From: Kiloniella litopenaei | Lineage (GTDB): Bacteria; Pseudomonadota; Alphaproteobacteria; Kiloniellales; Kiloniellaceae | DNA: 64,000 nucleotides | NCBI RefSeq assembly: GCF_000982415.1 | Contig: NZ_LANI01000023.1 | Coordinates: 1-64,000, forward strand | Direction of reading: 5' to 3' | Shown: piece by piece, positions 48,396-56,953 of the stretch | How the letters are laid out: each line of letters starts with the position of its first letter | Position numbering within the stretch: the first letter of the stretch is position 1 | The notes under the pieces: model-generated | What the model saw: the letters and a program-made list of their open reading frames with translations, nothing else | Told to the model about the DNA's origin: nothing | Databases searched by the model: none | Position numbers and translations under genes: made by a program

Positions 48396-49121
48396 ATGAA
48401 ATCTGTACTCGTAATTAGACATGTATCTTATGAGGACCTTGATGGCTTCGATATAGAGTTCCGCAATGCAGGTTATAAAGTCGCTTACCATGATGCTTGG
48501 TATGACAAAGATCCAATAGATGCACTGGAACCAGATATTTTAGTGGTACTCGGTGCCCCTTGCGGTGTTTATGAAACAGAAAACTTCCCCTTCATACAAG
48601 AAGAGCTGAAAGCCGTCGCAGAGCGCGTAGAGGCTGGCAAACCTGTGCTTGGAATCTGCTTTGGTGCGCAGTTGCTAGCTCAGGCTCTTGGGTCAACGGT
48701 CTATGTAGGAGATTCGTTTGAATTCGGTTGGTCCCCACTGACACTGACACAAGCTGGTCGACATTCACCTATCAATCACTATGCGACCCAAAACCGCGAA
48801 GTTTTTCATTGTCATGGCGATACTTTCAAGCTTCCTGAAGGAGCAACGCTATTGGCATCAACCCCCTCTTACAAGGTTCAGGCTTTCTCGTATGGTCCGC
48901 ATCTGGCGATGCAGTTTCACGGGGAAGTAACTGAAAGGGGCCTGCGTCGATGGTTCATTGGCCATATTGGCCGGATCCATTCGATGTGTGGTTTACCCCA
49001 TCTTGTTAAAGAGACAGCCCGTGTAAGTCCCACATTGGAAGCTCTTCACCGCAGCGTTTTACAAGATTGGCTTGCTCAACATGAGAACCCCGAAATCCAG
49101 CAGTTTGTGGAAACCGCGTAA
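48396..49121 (+). CDS. Class I glutamine amidotransferase-like hydrolase
   Basis: The protein has 241 aa. The GATase fold carries Cys88 in GICFGAQLLAQALG and a His-x-Glu in MQFHGEVT near 177, so the triad is present. It resembles GuaA-like stand-alone amidotransferases. In the aniline pathway a similar enzyme (AtdA2) hydrolyses gamma-glutamylanilide; in the putrescine pathway PuuD removes the glutamyl group. Here it may release product from a gamma-glutamyl intermediate. It has its own operator and AAGGAGAT. Confidence 0.8.
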   Translation: MKSVLVIRHVSYEDLDGFDIEFRNAGYKVAYHDAWYDKDPIDALEPDILVVLGAPCGVYETENFPFIQEELKAVAERVEAGKPVLGICFGAQLLAQALGSTVYVGDSFEFGWSPLTLTQAGRHSPINHYATQNREVFHCHGDTFKLPEGATLLASTPSYKVQAFSYGPHLAMQFHGEVTERGLRRWFIGHIGRIHSMCGLPHLVKETARVSPTLEALHRSVLQDWLAQHENPEIQQFVETA

Positions 49122-49240
49122 ACGCTGAACAAGAAAGAAGATGCCGCCTCTGCCCACATCTACTGGATGTCACACCTAATGGACAATGCCACAATCCAAG
49201 TACCAGAGGTTTTTTTAGGGGATGATTTCAAGGAATCAAC
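49122..49240. other. Intergenic stretch after the amidotransferase gene
   Basis: No ORF is visible. The stretch ends with TACCAGAGGTTTTTTT, which resembles the right half of a decayed terminator like the one at 49391-49412. Confidence 0.35.
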
Positions 49241-49286
49241 GGTATCGGAGGAGGGACTTGCCCCCGACACGCGGATTATGATTCCG
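49241..49286 (-). pseudogene. Remnant of tRNA-Met 3' half
   Basis: These 46 bases match the 3' half of the intact tRNA-Met at 49422 (CCA end, T arm, variable loop, anticodon CAT) almost perfectly, but two bases of the T-loop are lost and the D-arm side is degraded. It cannot fold as a tRNA. It suggests a partial duplication or an attachment-site scar. Confidence 0.8.
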
Positions 49287-49308
49287 ATGCAATCTGAAAC
49301 CAAAGGTA

Positions 49309-49375
49309 CATTTTGAAAGAAGACAGATAATGCGTCACAAAAACTGGTTTAACCAGTTTTAAGTTTTTAAAATTT
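49309..49375 (+). repeat. 65-bp direct repeat, copy 2
   Basis: A near copy of 42718-42783 in the same orientation. It includes the palindrome AAAACTGG-TTTAA-CCAGTTTT. It stands between the tRNA remnant and the tRNA-Met terminator, with no gene in reach for it to serve as promoter. Confidence 0.85.
49346..49366. promoter_or_regulatory. Orphan FadR/UxuR-like operator in repeat copy 2
   Basis: AAAACTGGTTTAACCAGTTTT is a perfect 8-5-8 inverted repeat with the TGGT/ACCA half-sites seen at 42753 and 61050. No gene lies downstream in a fitting direction. Confidence 0.45.
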
Positions 49376-49385
49376 GAGTAAAAAC

Positions 49386-49417
49386 AAAAAAGCCCTGGTG
49401 TTTACCAGGGCTTTTTT
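49386..49417 (-). terminator. Terminator of tRNA-Met
   Basis: AGCCCTGGT / ACCAGGGCT stem with a GTTT loop, flanked by A and T runs, five bases from the tRNA 3' end. It can work in both directions. Confidence 0.9.
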
Positions 49418-49421
49418 GAAT

Positions 49422-49498
49422 TGGTAGCGGAGGAGGGACTTGAACCCCCGACACGCGGATTATGATTCCGCTGCTCTAACCAGCTGAGCTACTCCGCC
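49422..49498 (-). tRNA. tRNA-Met (anticodon CAT)
   Basis: This 77-nt gene has an encoded CCA. Acceptor GGCGGAG/CTCCGCT, D arm GCTC...GAGC, anticodon stem GCGGA/TCCGC around loop ATCATAA, T loop TTCAAGT. The pattern is the elongator type (it lacks the three G-C pairs of the initiator anticodon stem). Confidence 0.95.
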
Positions 49499-49776
49499 AT
49501 AAGGCTTTGACAGTGCCGTTTTGATTAACTGATTCGTCAACCATCCGCGCTGTAAGAGGGGTGATAATGCCATGACACAAAACTGTCAATAGCGGAGTGA
49601 TGCGCTTTTTATTTTTTTTGAAAATTCACCCCTCTGCCCTAACCTACAATCTATACAAAGTCCCACAGACAACGAATGTAAAGAGCTGTAATATTAGCTT
49701 GTATCAGTCTTTCCAGATTACTAACCTCTTCCACACACCTTCTTGGGCGAAAGAAAAATCGTAGCAAAGTGATATC

Positions 49777-50280
49777 ATGCGAAACATCTTCAAAATGTCG
49801 CAAAATACCTGGGAACACCATTCCAATCCTTGGTCTGGCTGGACCCGTGTAACCACAGGATGGCTCATATTTCCGGCAATATGGTCTCACGCAGCATGGG
49901 GCTGGACTGTCGCGGGTTTTCTTTTATGCCTCTTTGCCTTCTGGATGTATCTCAACCCTCGCATTTTCCCCAAACCCCGTCACACTGACTTCTGGGCTTC
50001 GCAGGTCACCTTTGGTGAACGCATCTGGCTCAAGGAAATTCCCTTCGACGGGCTGGATGAACTTCTTGATATGCACAGATCCCAAACACGCGCCTTGGGC
50101 ATCCTGGCCGGGTTTGGATTTTTTGGCGGCATTATCACGGCCTACCTGAACCTGTTCTGGCCAACCATGTTTTTTGGTTTTGCCATGATCATCGGAAAGA
50201 TGTGGTTTTGTGACCGTATGGTCTGGCTTTTTAACGACGCCATTGAAATAAACCCGAAGCTTGCCGAGTGGATTTATTAA
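49777..50280 (+). CDS. Small multi-pass membrane protein
   Basis: The protein has 167 aa. A conserved-looking N-terminus EHHSNPWSGWTRVTTGWLIFPAIW leads into about four membrane segments (GWTVAGFLLCLFAFWMYL; GILAGFGFFGGIITAYLNLFWPTMFFGFAMIIG). It resembles the DUF6653 group (HxNPWSxWTR), but I hold that weakly. There is no catalytic motif. It stands alone, divergent from tRNA-Met and convergent with the YcaQ-like gene. Confidence 0.6.
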   Translation: MRNIFKMSQNTWEHHSNPWSGWTRVTTGWLIFPAIWSHAAWGWTVAGFLLCLFAFWMYLNPRIFPKPRHTDFWASQVTFGERIWLKEIPFDGLDELLDMHRSQTRALGILAGFGFFGGIITAYLNLFWPTMFFGFAMIIGKMWFCDRMVWLFNDAIEINPKLAEWIY

Positions 50281-50317
50281 GGCCTTTTTCCTCTAAGCTA
50301 GAAGTAAGATGATAGAG

Positions 50318-51538
50318 TTAACCTGACTTCAGATAATCATCTGCAAAGGTCAGACTTTCACAGCCAACAAAACGCCTGATCCGATCCAGTTCGGATGTTA
50401 GGGCACTCAAGCGTCCTTTGCTGGCCCGCACTTTGGGCTCAAACCACAAACCTTTGACAAACAGCTCTGTTCCCTGTCGTTTCATATCAATCCGGCCAAT
50501 AAGATTTTCCCCTTCAAGCAAAGGGAAGACATAGTATCCATACTGTCGCTTTGCTTCTGGGACAAAGACCTCAATACGGTAGTAAAAATCAAAGAGACGT
50601 TCGGTCCGCTTTCTATCCCGGATCAAGGGATCAAAAGGGCTAAGCACCCGGACACGCTTCGGGGCAGTCGGCAAGCTATCCAACTGACTTGTAATGCCCT
50701 CAAAAGCATAGACTTTACGGGGCTTGCTGCCATCAGCAGATAACACTTCAACCTCGGCAAGCTCCTTGTCTAGTCTGTCTTCGCACCAGATCTTGGCTTC
50801 GGCAGGTTTAATGCCATCCCAAAAAGCAGCGAGTTCCCCCGGCGTCGCAAAACCGAGTTTCTCCATCGCGGACCGGCACGACCAGTCGATAAAGCTCTCA
50901 TGGTCGATATCTTGGGAAAGGACTTCTGATGGAATAATTCTGTCCGTTACGTCATAAACCTTCTGAAAGCCGTCGCGCCGATCAACAGACAAAGCCCCGG
51001 TACGCCACAAAAATTCCAACGCAGTCTTGGAAGGATGCCAATCCCACCAGCCCTGATTTTTCTTTTTTGTATCCCCCGTATTTGGCCCTTTATCAGGTTT
51101 TGTCATATCCCGGGAACGGGTGGGGCCATTCACACGAATATGGTCCAGAACGGCCCGAAAACTTTCTTCAAAGCCTTCCCGACGCCACTTGCGCCACCGT
51201 TCCAGCAAATAAGCTTCTGTGCGTCCAAAACGGTATTTCCAATAGGGGTAAAAGAGCGTCGGGATAACCGATGCATCATGCGTCCAGTTTTCAAACAGCG
51301 AACGGTCTTTTTCCAAAAGCTGGTCAAAATGCTTTTTCTGATAGGTCTGGTTTCGGGAAAAGAGGATCATGTGATGCGCGCGCTCGACAGTATTGATACT
51401 GTCGATCTGCACAAAACCCATGCGTTCTATCAAGTCCAGCAATGCGGATTTACTCTGTTTCGAAGCAGGGTTATCGCATAAACCCTGTCGCTCCATAAAC
51501 AGTCTTCGGGCTTGGGAATTGCTTATCTGAGAGACCAT
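50318..51538 (-). CDS. YcaQ/AlkZ-like DNA glycosylase (winged-helix, HTH_42)
   Basis: The protein has 406 aa. YcaQ proteins unhook DNA crosslinks and excise alkylated bases. The catalytic Q-x-D motif is present as Gln44 and Asp46 (FVQIDSINTV), followed by ERAHHMILFSRN. Winged-helix repeats and the C-terminal VRVLSPFDPLIRDRKRTERLFDFYYRIEVFVP region fit the family. It stands alone; no SOS box is seen. Confidence 0.85.
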   Translation of the reverse strand: MVSQISNSQARRLFMERQGLCDNPASKQSKSALLDLIERMGFVQIDSINTVERAHHMILFSRNQTYQKKHFDQLLEKDRSLFENWTHDASVIPTLFYPYWKYRFGRTEAYLLERWRKWRREGFEESFRAVLDHIRVNGPTRSRDMTKPDKGPNTGDTKKKNQGWWDWHPSKTALEFLWRTGALSVDRRDGFQKVYDVTDRIIPSEVLSQDIDHESFIDWSCRSAMEKLGFATPGELAAFWDGIKPAEAKIWCEDRLDKELAEVEVLSADGSKPRKVYAFEGITSQLDSLPTAPKRVRVLSPFDPLIRDRKRTERLFDFYYRIEVFVPEAKRQYGYYVFPLLEGENLIGRIDMKRQGTELFVKGLWFEPKVRASKGRLSALTSELDRIRRFVGCESLTFADDYLKSG

Positions 51539-51638
51539 GCGCTGCTATTTCTGTGAAATGAAGAAAGAAACACTCCACAGAACGTAACAGGAACAAAATT
51601 GGATTTCCAGAAAGAAATGAGCCTATTGGCTCAACAAT

Positions 51639-52793
51639 CTAAGCGGCACCCTGTGCTTCTTCATTCAAGGCTTGCTTTTCCGTAGAGACAATCCAGCCGC
51701 CGCCCAACACACGGTCGCCATCATAAAAAACAGCGGCCTGCCCCGGTGAAATACCATACAGCGGATCATGCAAGACGACACGGGCACCACCCATGCCCAA
51801 TCCCTGCCCTTCGGGGTACACTGTGGCCGGGGTTGGTTTCGATGCAGACCGAAGCTTAACAGTGACTTCGCGACCACGATCATTCAAAGGCTCTGCCAAC
51901 CAGTTTAGCTCATTCACAAGAACAACATCACGGGAAAGCGCTTCTTTCGGGCCGACAATAACCTGCTTTTTCTCTGCATCGAGGCGAATAACATAGATAG
52001 GATCACTGGTTCCACCAACGCCGATGCCACGACGCTGCCCAACCGTATAGTTAATAATACCGTCATGCTGACCCAGAACTGTGCCATCAAGGTGCACAAT
52101 ATCACCCTTGTCCAAGGCACCAGGACGCAGACGTTCGACCACACGAGCATAGGACCCGTCCGGCACAAAGCAGATATCCTGACTATCCGGCTTATCGGCA
52201 ACGGATAGCCCCATTCGTTCAGCAATCTTGCGGGTTTCCGTTTTTGGCAAACCGCCGAGGGGGAACCGGAGGAAATCAAGTTGATCTTCGGTTGTTGTGA
52301 ACAGGAAATAGGTCTGGTCTTTTGTATCGTCAAAAGCCCGGTGCAGTTCCGGACCATTTGGACCATCAATGCGCTGTACATAATGGCCTGTTGCCATCAC
52401 ATCTGCGCCAAGGTCCTTGGCCATCGCCAGCATGTCTTTGAATTTGACTTTCTGGTTACAACGCACACAGGGAATCGGGGTTTCACCGCGCATATAGCTA
52501 TCAGCGAAATCTTCCATCACGTCCTGTTTAAAGCGTGATTCATAATCCAGAATATAGTGCGGGAACCCATAACGATCCGCCACTGTACGGGCATCATAAA
52601 TATCCTGCCCGGCACAGCAAGCACCGCTTTTCTCCAAAGCAATTCCATGGTCATAGAGTTGAAGGGTAACGCCAATAACGTCATAACCTTCTTCTTTCAG
52701 CATACACGCGACAACAGAGCTATCGACACCACCGGACATGGCAACAACAACGCGTGTATCTTTAGGTTCTTTATCTATACCAAGAGAATTCAT
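51639..52793 (-). CDS. mnmA: tRNA-specific 2-thiouridylase
   Basis: The protein has 384 aa from ATG 52793 ([26 protein letters not shown]), the usual alphaproteobacterial start; a longer frame to 52871 is not family-like. MnmA puts sulfur on U34 of Lys, Glu and Gln tRNAs. Motifs: the PP-loop [19 protein letters not shown] with the first active Cys, [27 protein letters not shown] with the second active Cys, and GQRRGIG. Confidence 0.96.
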   Translation of the reverse strand: MNSLGIDKEPKDTRVVVAMSGGVDSSVVACMLKEEGYDVIGVTLQLYDHGIALEKSGACCAGQDIYDARTVADRYGFPHYILDYESRFKQDVMEDFADSYMRGETPIPCVRCNQKVKFKDMLAMAKDLGADVMATGHYVQRIDGPNGPELHRAFDDTKDQTYFLFTTTEDQLDFLRFPLGGLPKTETRKIAERMGLSVADKPDSQDICFVPDGSYARVVERLRPGALDKGDIVHLDGTVLGQHDGIINYTVGQRRGIGVGGTSDPIYVIRLDAEKKQVIVGPKEALSRDVVLVNELNWLAEPLNDRGREVTVKLRSASKPTPATVYPEGQGLGMGGARVVLHDPLYGISPGQAAVFYDGDRVLGGGWIVSTEKQALNEEAQGAA

Positions 52794-53077
52794 GAGTTCG
52801 CTTATCTCGTATAACTTGCGATGACGCCAACCGCCAAAGCCTGTCTGATGGCTATGTAAGGCCATCCCCAAGGGTAATCAAGTCTGAATTGATCAGTACC
52901 TATCGACTGTTCTCACCTTAAGCAGGATTTCGACAGTACTTCAAACATTCAACTTTTCTAAAAATTTCGGGCAACATAACAGATAACGATGATCTTGTTA
53001 ATGCCCGGCCTCACAGATCACCTGTGCCATAATTGCATGCGTTATAACAACAATCATTGAGTTGATTAATCCGTTAG

Positions 53078-54466
53078 CTACGACGTCACCTCACACAATC
53101 GTCTTAAAACAATCGGATCGCGAACAAGATCAATTAACAGTGAAAAATGTCCCTTGCCACTTCTGAGAAACCTATTTTCCGGGGGAACCCGCCAACGGTT
53201 TGCAAGATCAAGCCCGCCTTTATAGGGCGTTAGCTTGTCTGCCTGCCCTAGCATAAAAATAACCTTTTCCGGTGGAACAACAGAATGCCCCGTTGGCTGT
53301 ACAAAGGGCAGACACTTAAGATAATCAGCCTCGCGCCAACCCAATTCATAAAGTTTTTGAGGGATCCCAAGAGCTTGGGTCAAACATCCTTTTAGCAATA
53401 CGTCCAATACATTTCCACTCGTACCAATTAAAAGAAGCGAGTCCGGTTTCAAATCATTACGCCAATTCCAGGCAACAGACGCATAAAGTTGAGCTGTTAA
53501 TGCCCCTAAACTCACCCCACCTAAAACAACAGGACCACCCCGTTGTTGGCGCACCCAGTTCATCAACACGGAAATATCTGAGATCCACTGCCTGTAGAGC
53601 CTGATCAGCCCCATGGGGCCTTCGCTGAAGACCTGTTCCCCGGCATAAAAACCCGGTGTCTTTCGAAAACCATGACCGGGTTGTTGTATACGCAAAACGC
53701 GAAAACCAGATTCAGTCAGCGCACAAACGGGATCTTCCCTATCCTGAAAACAGTCCTGTTCAACTCCCAGACCTTGAAGGAAAATTATTGTCGGAGCTGA
53801 CGGATTCAACCCTGTAAGTGGTTCATAACACCGTACCCAGTTTTCAGCACCAAATTCAGAATCATAATGCAACCAATATTCACGGCCATATACACCGTGA
53901 ATTGAGTGTGACGAGCGAACTGCTGGCAGCTTTTTGGGGGGATGATAGAAACTTTCTACATCATCCAGATAATCGCCAAAAATTCCAAAGAACTCCTTTG
54001 GGGTTGGCAGTTGCCATCGAACAGGTGAAACTTCTTTGCGAATTTCCTTAAAAAGTAGAGAAGCTTCCAACAACCTTTGTTGTGTTTCCTGTCGACGCCT
54101 TTCAGCAAAAACACGCCCGGCAATACTCAGACCATCGCCAAACATGACGATTTTCCATCTCTCAAAAGCTGACATTGCAACGTGATGACGGATACAAACT
54201 TCGGTCAAGGCCTTGTCACAACTATCGGGCGATACCCGTTTCAGGCCAAGATCACTGATCAGTCTGCTGGCATCCCCTTCACTTGTAATCGCCGTCTGTA
54301 AAACGCGGGTCAAAGGGAATAAATATTTAACGATTAACCGAAGAGCCAAAGCATCGAACCAAGGACGAGCAAGGTATCGACCAACTGTTCCTCTGATCAT
54401 TGGGTAGGTTTGGGGTGGAGGCAAACACTGAGCAGAACTATGGATACGTTCTCTGTTTACTTGCAC
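53078..54466 (-). CDS. Alpha/beta hydrolase, unusual family
   Basis: The protein has 462 aa from GTG 54466 with GAGAGGA upstream; ATG 54400 has no ribosome site. The hydrolase core is in the C-terminal half: FLQGLGVEQ (oxyanion region), GGVSLGALTA with nucleophile Ser, LGQADKLTP with Asp and GKGHFSLLID with His, so the triad is complete. The N-terminal ~180 residues are helical and not known to me; it may be like the ABHD18 type. There is no signal peptide. The substrate is unknown. Confidence 0.75.
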   Translation of the reverse strand: MQVNRERIHSSAQCLPPPQTYPMIRGTVGRYLARPWFDALALRLIVKYLFPLTRVLQTAITSEGDASRLISDLGLKRVSPDSCDKALTEVCIRHHVAMSAFERWKIVMFGDGLSIAGRVFAERRRQETQQRLLEASLLFKEIRKEVSPVRWQLPTPKEFFGIFGDYLDDVESFYHPPKKLPAVRSSHSIHGVYGREYWLHYDSEFGAENWVRCYEPLTGLNPSAPTIIFLQGLGVEQDCFQDREDPVCALTESGFRVLRIQQPGHGFRKTPGFYAGEQVFSEGPMGLIRLYRQWISDISVLMNWVRQQRGGPVVLGGVSLGALTAQLYASVAWNWRNDLKPDSLLLIGTSGNVLDVLLKGCLTQALGIPQKLYELGWREADYLKCLPFVQPTGHSVVPPEKVIFMLGQADKLTPYKGGLDLANRWRVPPENRFLRSGKGHFSLLIDLVRDPIVLRRLCEVTS

Positions 54467-54581
54467 TTAGAACATTCCTCTCTAGCCTGTGGCCTTGATT
54501 AAGCACACCCCCCAGAAATATAATAACAGAAACATAATAACACAGTTTTTATTTTCTAATCAGAACTTAAAGCGCTCTCAC

Positions 54582-55946
54582 TTAGTATTGATCAATAAGA
54601 TGGATATAAGATCCCATCACAGATCCACGTACACACCCCACCTGTCCTTTTTCCTGGCCCGCGGCATCCCTGACATCAAACAATGGGTTGTCACTCTCAT
54701 CCCCGACAACGGTTGAGTAGTGGAATTCATGCGCTTTAAAAGTTGACCCTTTTCGACCGAGGAAACTGTGATTGAGTGTTGTAACATCGCGGTATCCCAA
54801 AGATCGTTGTCGAACAGCAAAAGACGTCTCAACGGGTAGTAATCCAGAAAGCTCATGATGGTTCCCACGGGTATCAACGAGACCCTTTCCCAAAACCATG
54901 TATCCGCCACACTCTCCATAAATCGTTTTGTTATTCTGCGCAGCCTGACGCAGGCCACCTAAAAAGGCCAGATTACGCCCCAACTTCCCCACGTGCAGTT
55001 CGGGGTATCCGCCGGGCAAATAAATCGCATCAGCCTGGGCACAGGGTTTTTCATCTGCAAGGGGAGAAAAAAAACTCAGCTCTGCCCCAGCGTTCTTCCA
55101 GCCTTCTAAGAGCGCGGGATATACAAAAGAAAATGCAACATCTTGGGCAATCGCAATTCTTTGCCCTATCGGCGGCACAAAACTGTGCATGTCATTGTGC
55201 GAAAGAACAGACAATCGCGCCTGTTTCAAAAGATCTTCACAATGAACATCACGTCCAACCTGCTCTGCCACCTTGTCGAGATAAACATCAAGTTCGCTAT
55301 GTTCAATTGCCTGCACCAAACCAAGATGCCTGTTGGGCAAAACCAGATCATCCTGCCTTTTCAGGTATCCGAGAACCGGGATCCCAAGGGGAGTACAGGC
55401 TTCTTTGAGTAACTCTGCATGTCGCGGAGATCCAACCCTGTTGAAGATAACACCGCCAATGGTCACTTTTGGATCAAAAGAGGCAAAGCCATGTAAAATA
55501 GCCGCCGCCGAAGCTGACATCCCCTTAACGTCAATAACGAGGATAACCGGCCACCCGGTTTTTTTTGCCAGTTCAGCGGTTGACCCGGCACCACCGGCCG
55601 CGCCATCAAAAAGCCCCATCACGCCTTCGGTCAGGATCACATCAACATCTTGTCCGCTATGGGTAATGATCGAGGACAGACTTTCATCTCTCATCGCCCA
55701 AGGGTCTAGGTTAAAACAAGGACGCCCGGCAGCGGCAGCGTGATAGGCCGGGTCAATATAATCCGGGCCAACCTTGGCCGGGCTAACACGAAGGTTGTTG
55801 TTTTTGAAATAACGCAACAGCGCCAAAGTCAGCGTGGTCTTGCCACTGCCCGAAGAAGGTGCCGCAATAATCAGTCCTTTAGGGGGCTCTGCTTTTACAG
55901 AAGCGTCCTGCTGTTTGATACTTTGGGCACAATCTTGGGAAATCAA
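54582..55946 (-). CDS. cobB: Cobyrinic acid a,c-diamide synthase
   Basis: The protein has 454 aa from TTG 55946, which overlaps the cobA stop; no in-frame ATG precedes the core. The N-terminal ATPase has the P-loop SSGSGKTT and VSPAKVGPDYIDPAYHAAAAGRPCFNLDPW; the C-terminal amidotransferase has the active Cys in IYGECGGYMVLG and the His in AHEFHYST. It amidates the a and c side chains of the corrin ring. Length fits the CobB/CbiA family. Confidence 0.93.
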   Translation of the reverse strand: MISQDCAQSIKQQDASVKAEPPKGLIIAAPSSGSGKTTLTLALLRYFKNNNLRVSPAKVGPDYIDPAYHAAAAGRPCFNLDPWAMRDESLSSIITHSGQDVDVILTEGVMGLFDGAAGGAGSTAELAKKTGWPVILVIDVKGMSASAAAILHGFASFDPKVTIGGVIFNRVGSPRHAELLKEACTPLGIPVLGYLKRQDDLVLPNRHLGLVQAIEHSELDVYLDKVAEQVGRDVHCEDLLKQARLSVLSHNDMHSFVPPIGQRIAIAQDVAFSFVYPALLEGWKNAGAELSFFSPLADEKPCAQADAIYLPGGYPELHVGKLGRNLAFLGGLRQAAQNNKTIYGECGGYMVLGKGLVDTRGNHHELSGLLPVETSFAVRQRSLGYRDVTTLNHSFLGRKGSTFKAHEFHYSTVVGDESDNPLFDVRDAAGQEKGQVGCVRGSVMGSYIHLIDQY

Positions 55947-56791
55947 GCGTTCGCAACCTTATCAACATTTTTTGATAAATTAAGCGGGTCAGATGTCAGA
56001 ACGCGACCGTTCATCGCCCCCATCCAGTCAAGCCCGGAACGCAAGCGCACAACCTCGCCAATCACCACAAGCGCAGGCGGCTCAATACCACTTTTGGCAA
56101 CATCATCCACACAGCATCCCAGACTTGTTTCCAGTACTTCCTGCGAGGGTGTTGATGCACGGCTAACAATGCCAACAGGCTCATCCGCAGAACGGCCATG
56201 GGTCATTAATTTTTGCGCAATATCCCCCAGATGTTTAATCGCCATATAGATCACAATAACGGGCGAACCCTGTGCAAGCCCTTCCCAGTTAATGTTATCC
56301 GGCACAATACCACTGGCATTATGCCCGGTCAGAAAGGTCACCGCCGAATTGCAATCCCGGTGGGTGACAGGAATCCCGGCATACGCCAGACCACCAATAC
56401 CACTGGAAATACCCGGAACCACTCGGAAAGGCACATTGGCTTCCACCAGTGCCAAAGCTTCCTCGCCGCCTCTACCGAATACAAAAGGGTCACCGCCTTT
56501 CAGGCGAAGAACTCTTTTTCCCTCTTTTGCCAACTGAATAAGGCGTTGAGAAATATCAGCCTGTTTTGAAGAGGGCTTTCCACCCCGCTTACCTGCGTAT
56601 TCAAGAACACAGTCTTCACGGGCCATTTTCAGGACATCTTCGCCAACCAGCGCATCATAGACCAGAACATCAGCTGATCGCAGCGCATGCAAACCATAAA
56701 GTGTCAAAAGGCCAGCATCACCCGGTCCGCCACCAACAAGCCAAACCCAGCCGGGTTCAAAATTTGGAAGGTCTAGAGGCAGTTTATCCAT
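55943..56791 (-). CDS. cobA: Uroporphyrinogen-III C-methyltransferase
   Basis: The protein has 282 aa. CobA methylates uroporphyrinogen III at C2 and C7 to precorrin-2, the entry to B12. Motifs: VWLVGGGPGDAGLLTLYGLHALRSADVLVYDALV, AGKRGGKPSSKQADIS, RLKGGDPFVFGRGGEE and VVPGISSGIGGLAYAGIPVTHRD. It lacks the CysG siroheme-oxidase half. It is coupled to cobB and divergent from cbiD. Confidence 0.93.
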   Translation of the reverse strand: MDKLPLDLPNFEPGWVWLVGGGPGDAGLLTLYGLHALRSADVLVYDALVGEDVLKMAREDCVLEYAGKRGGKPSSKQADISQRLIQLAKEGKRVLRLKGGDPFVFGRGGEEALALVEANVPFRVVPGISSGIGGLAYAGIPVTHRDCNSAVTFLTGHNASGIVPDNINWEGLAQGSPVIVIYMAIKHLGDIAQKLMTHGRSADEPVGIVSRASTPSQEVLETSLGCCVDDVAKSGIEPPALVVIGEVVRLRSGLDWMGAMNGRVLTSDPLNLSKNVDKVANA

Positions 56792-56953
56792 TTATCACAC
56801 TGTCCTTCTCGTGTAGCTTCAGTTAGAAGATATCTCTCTTTGGGAAGATAACCCAAACTATTAAGATACTTTGTTAACTGATGTTACTTTCTGTTTCTCT
56901 TTCAGAAGCAAAGCCGAACGATCTATAGAATAACGATTTAGTATTATACTGTC

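Noticed and set aside
49241-49286. A second functional tRNA-Met
   Set aside because: The T-loop has lost two bases and the D/acceptor 5' side cannot be found, so it cannot fold.
42718-49375. A complete integrative element or insertion sequence
   Set aside because: No integrase, transposase or terminal inverted repeats were found; only direct repeats and a tRNA remnant are present.
56792-56953. Cobalamin riboswitch between cobA and cbiD
   Set aside because: The gap is short and AT-rich; I cannot find the conserved B12-box pattern.
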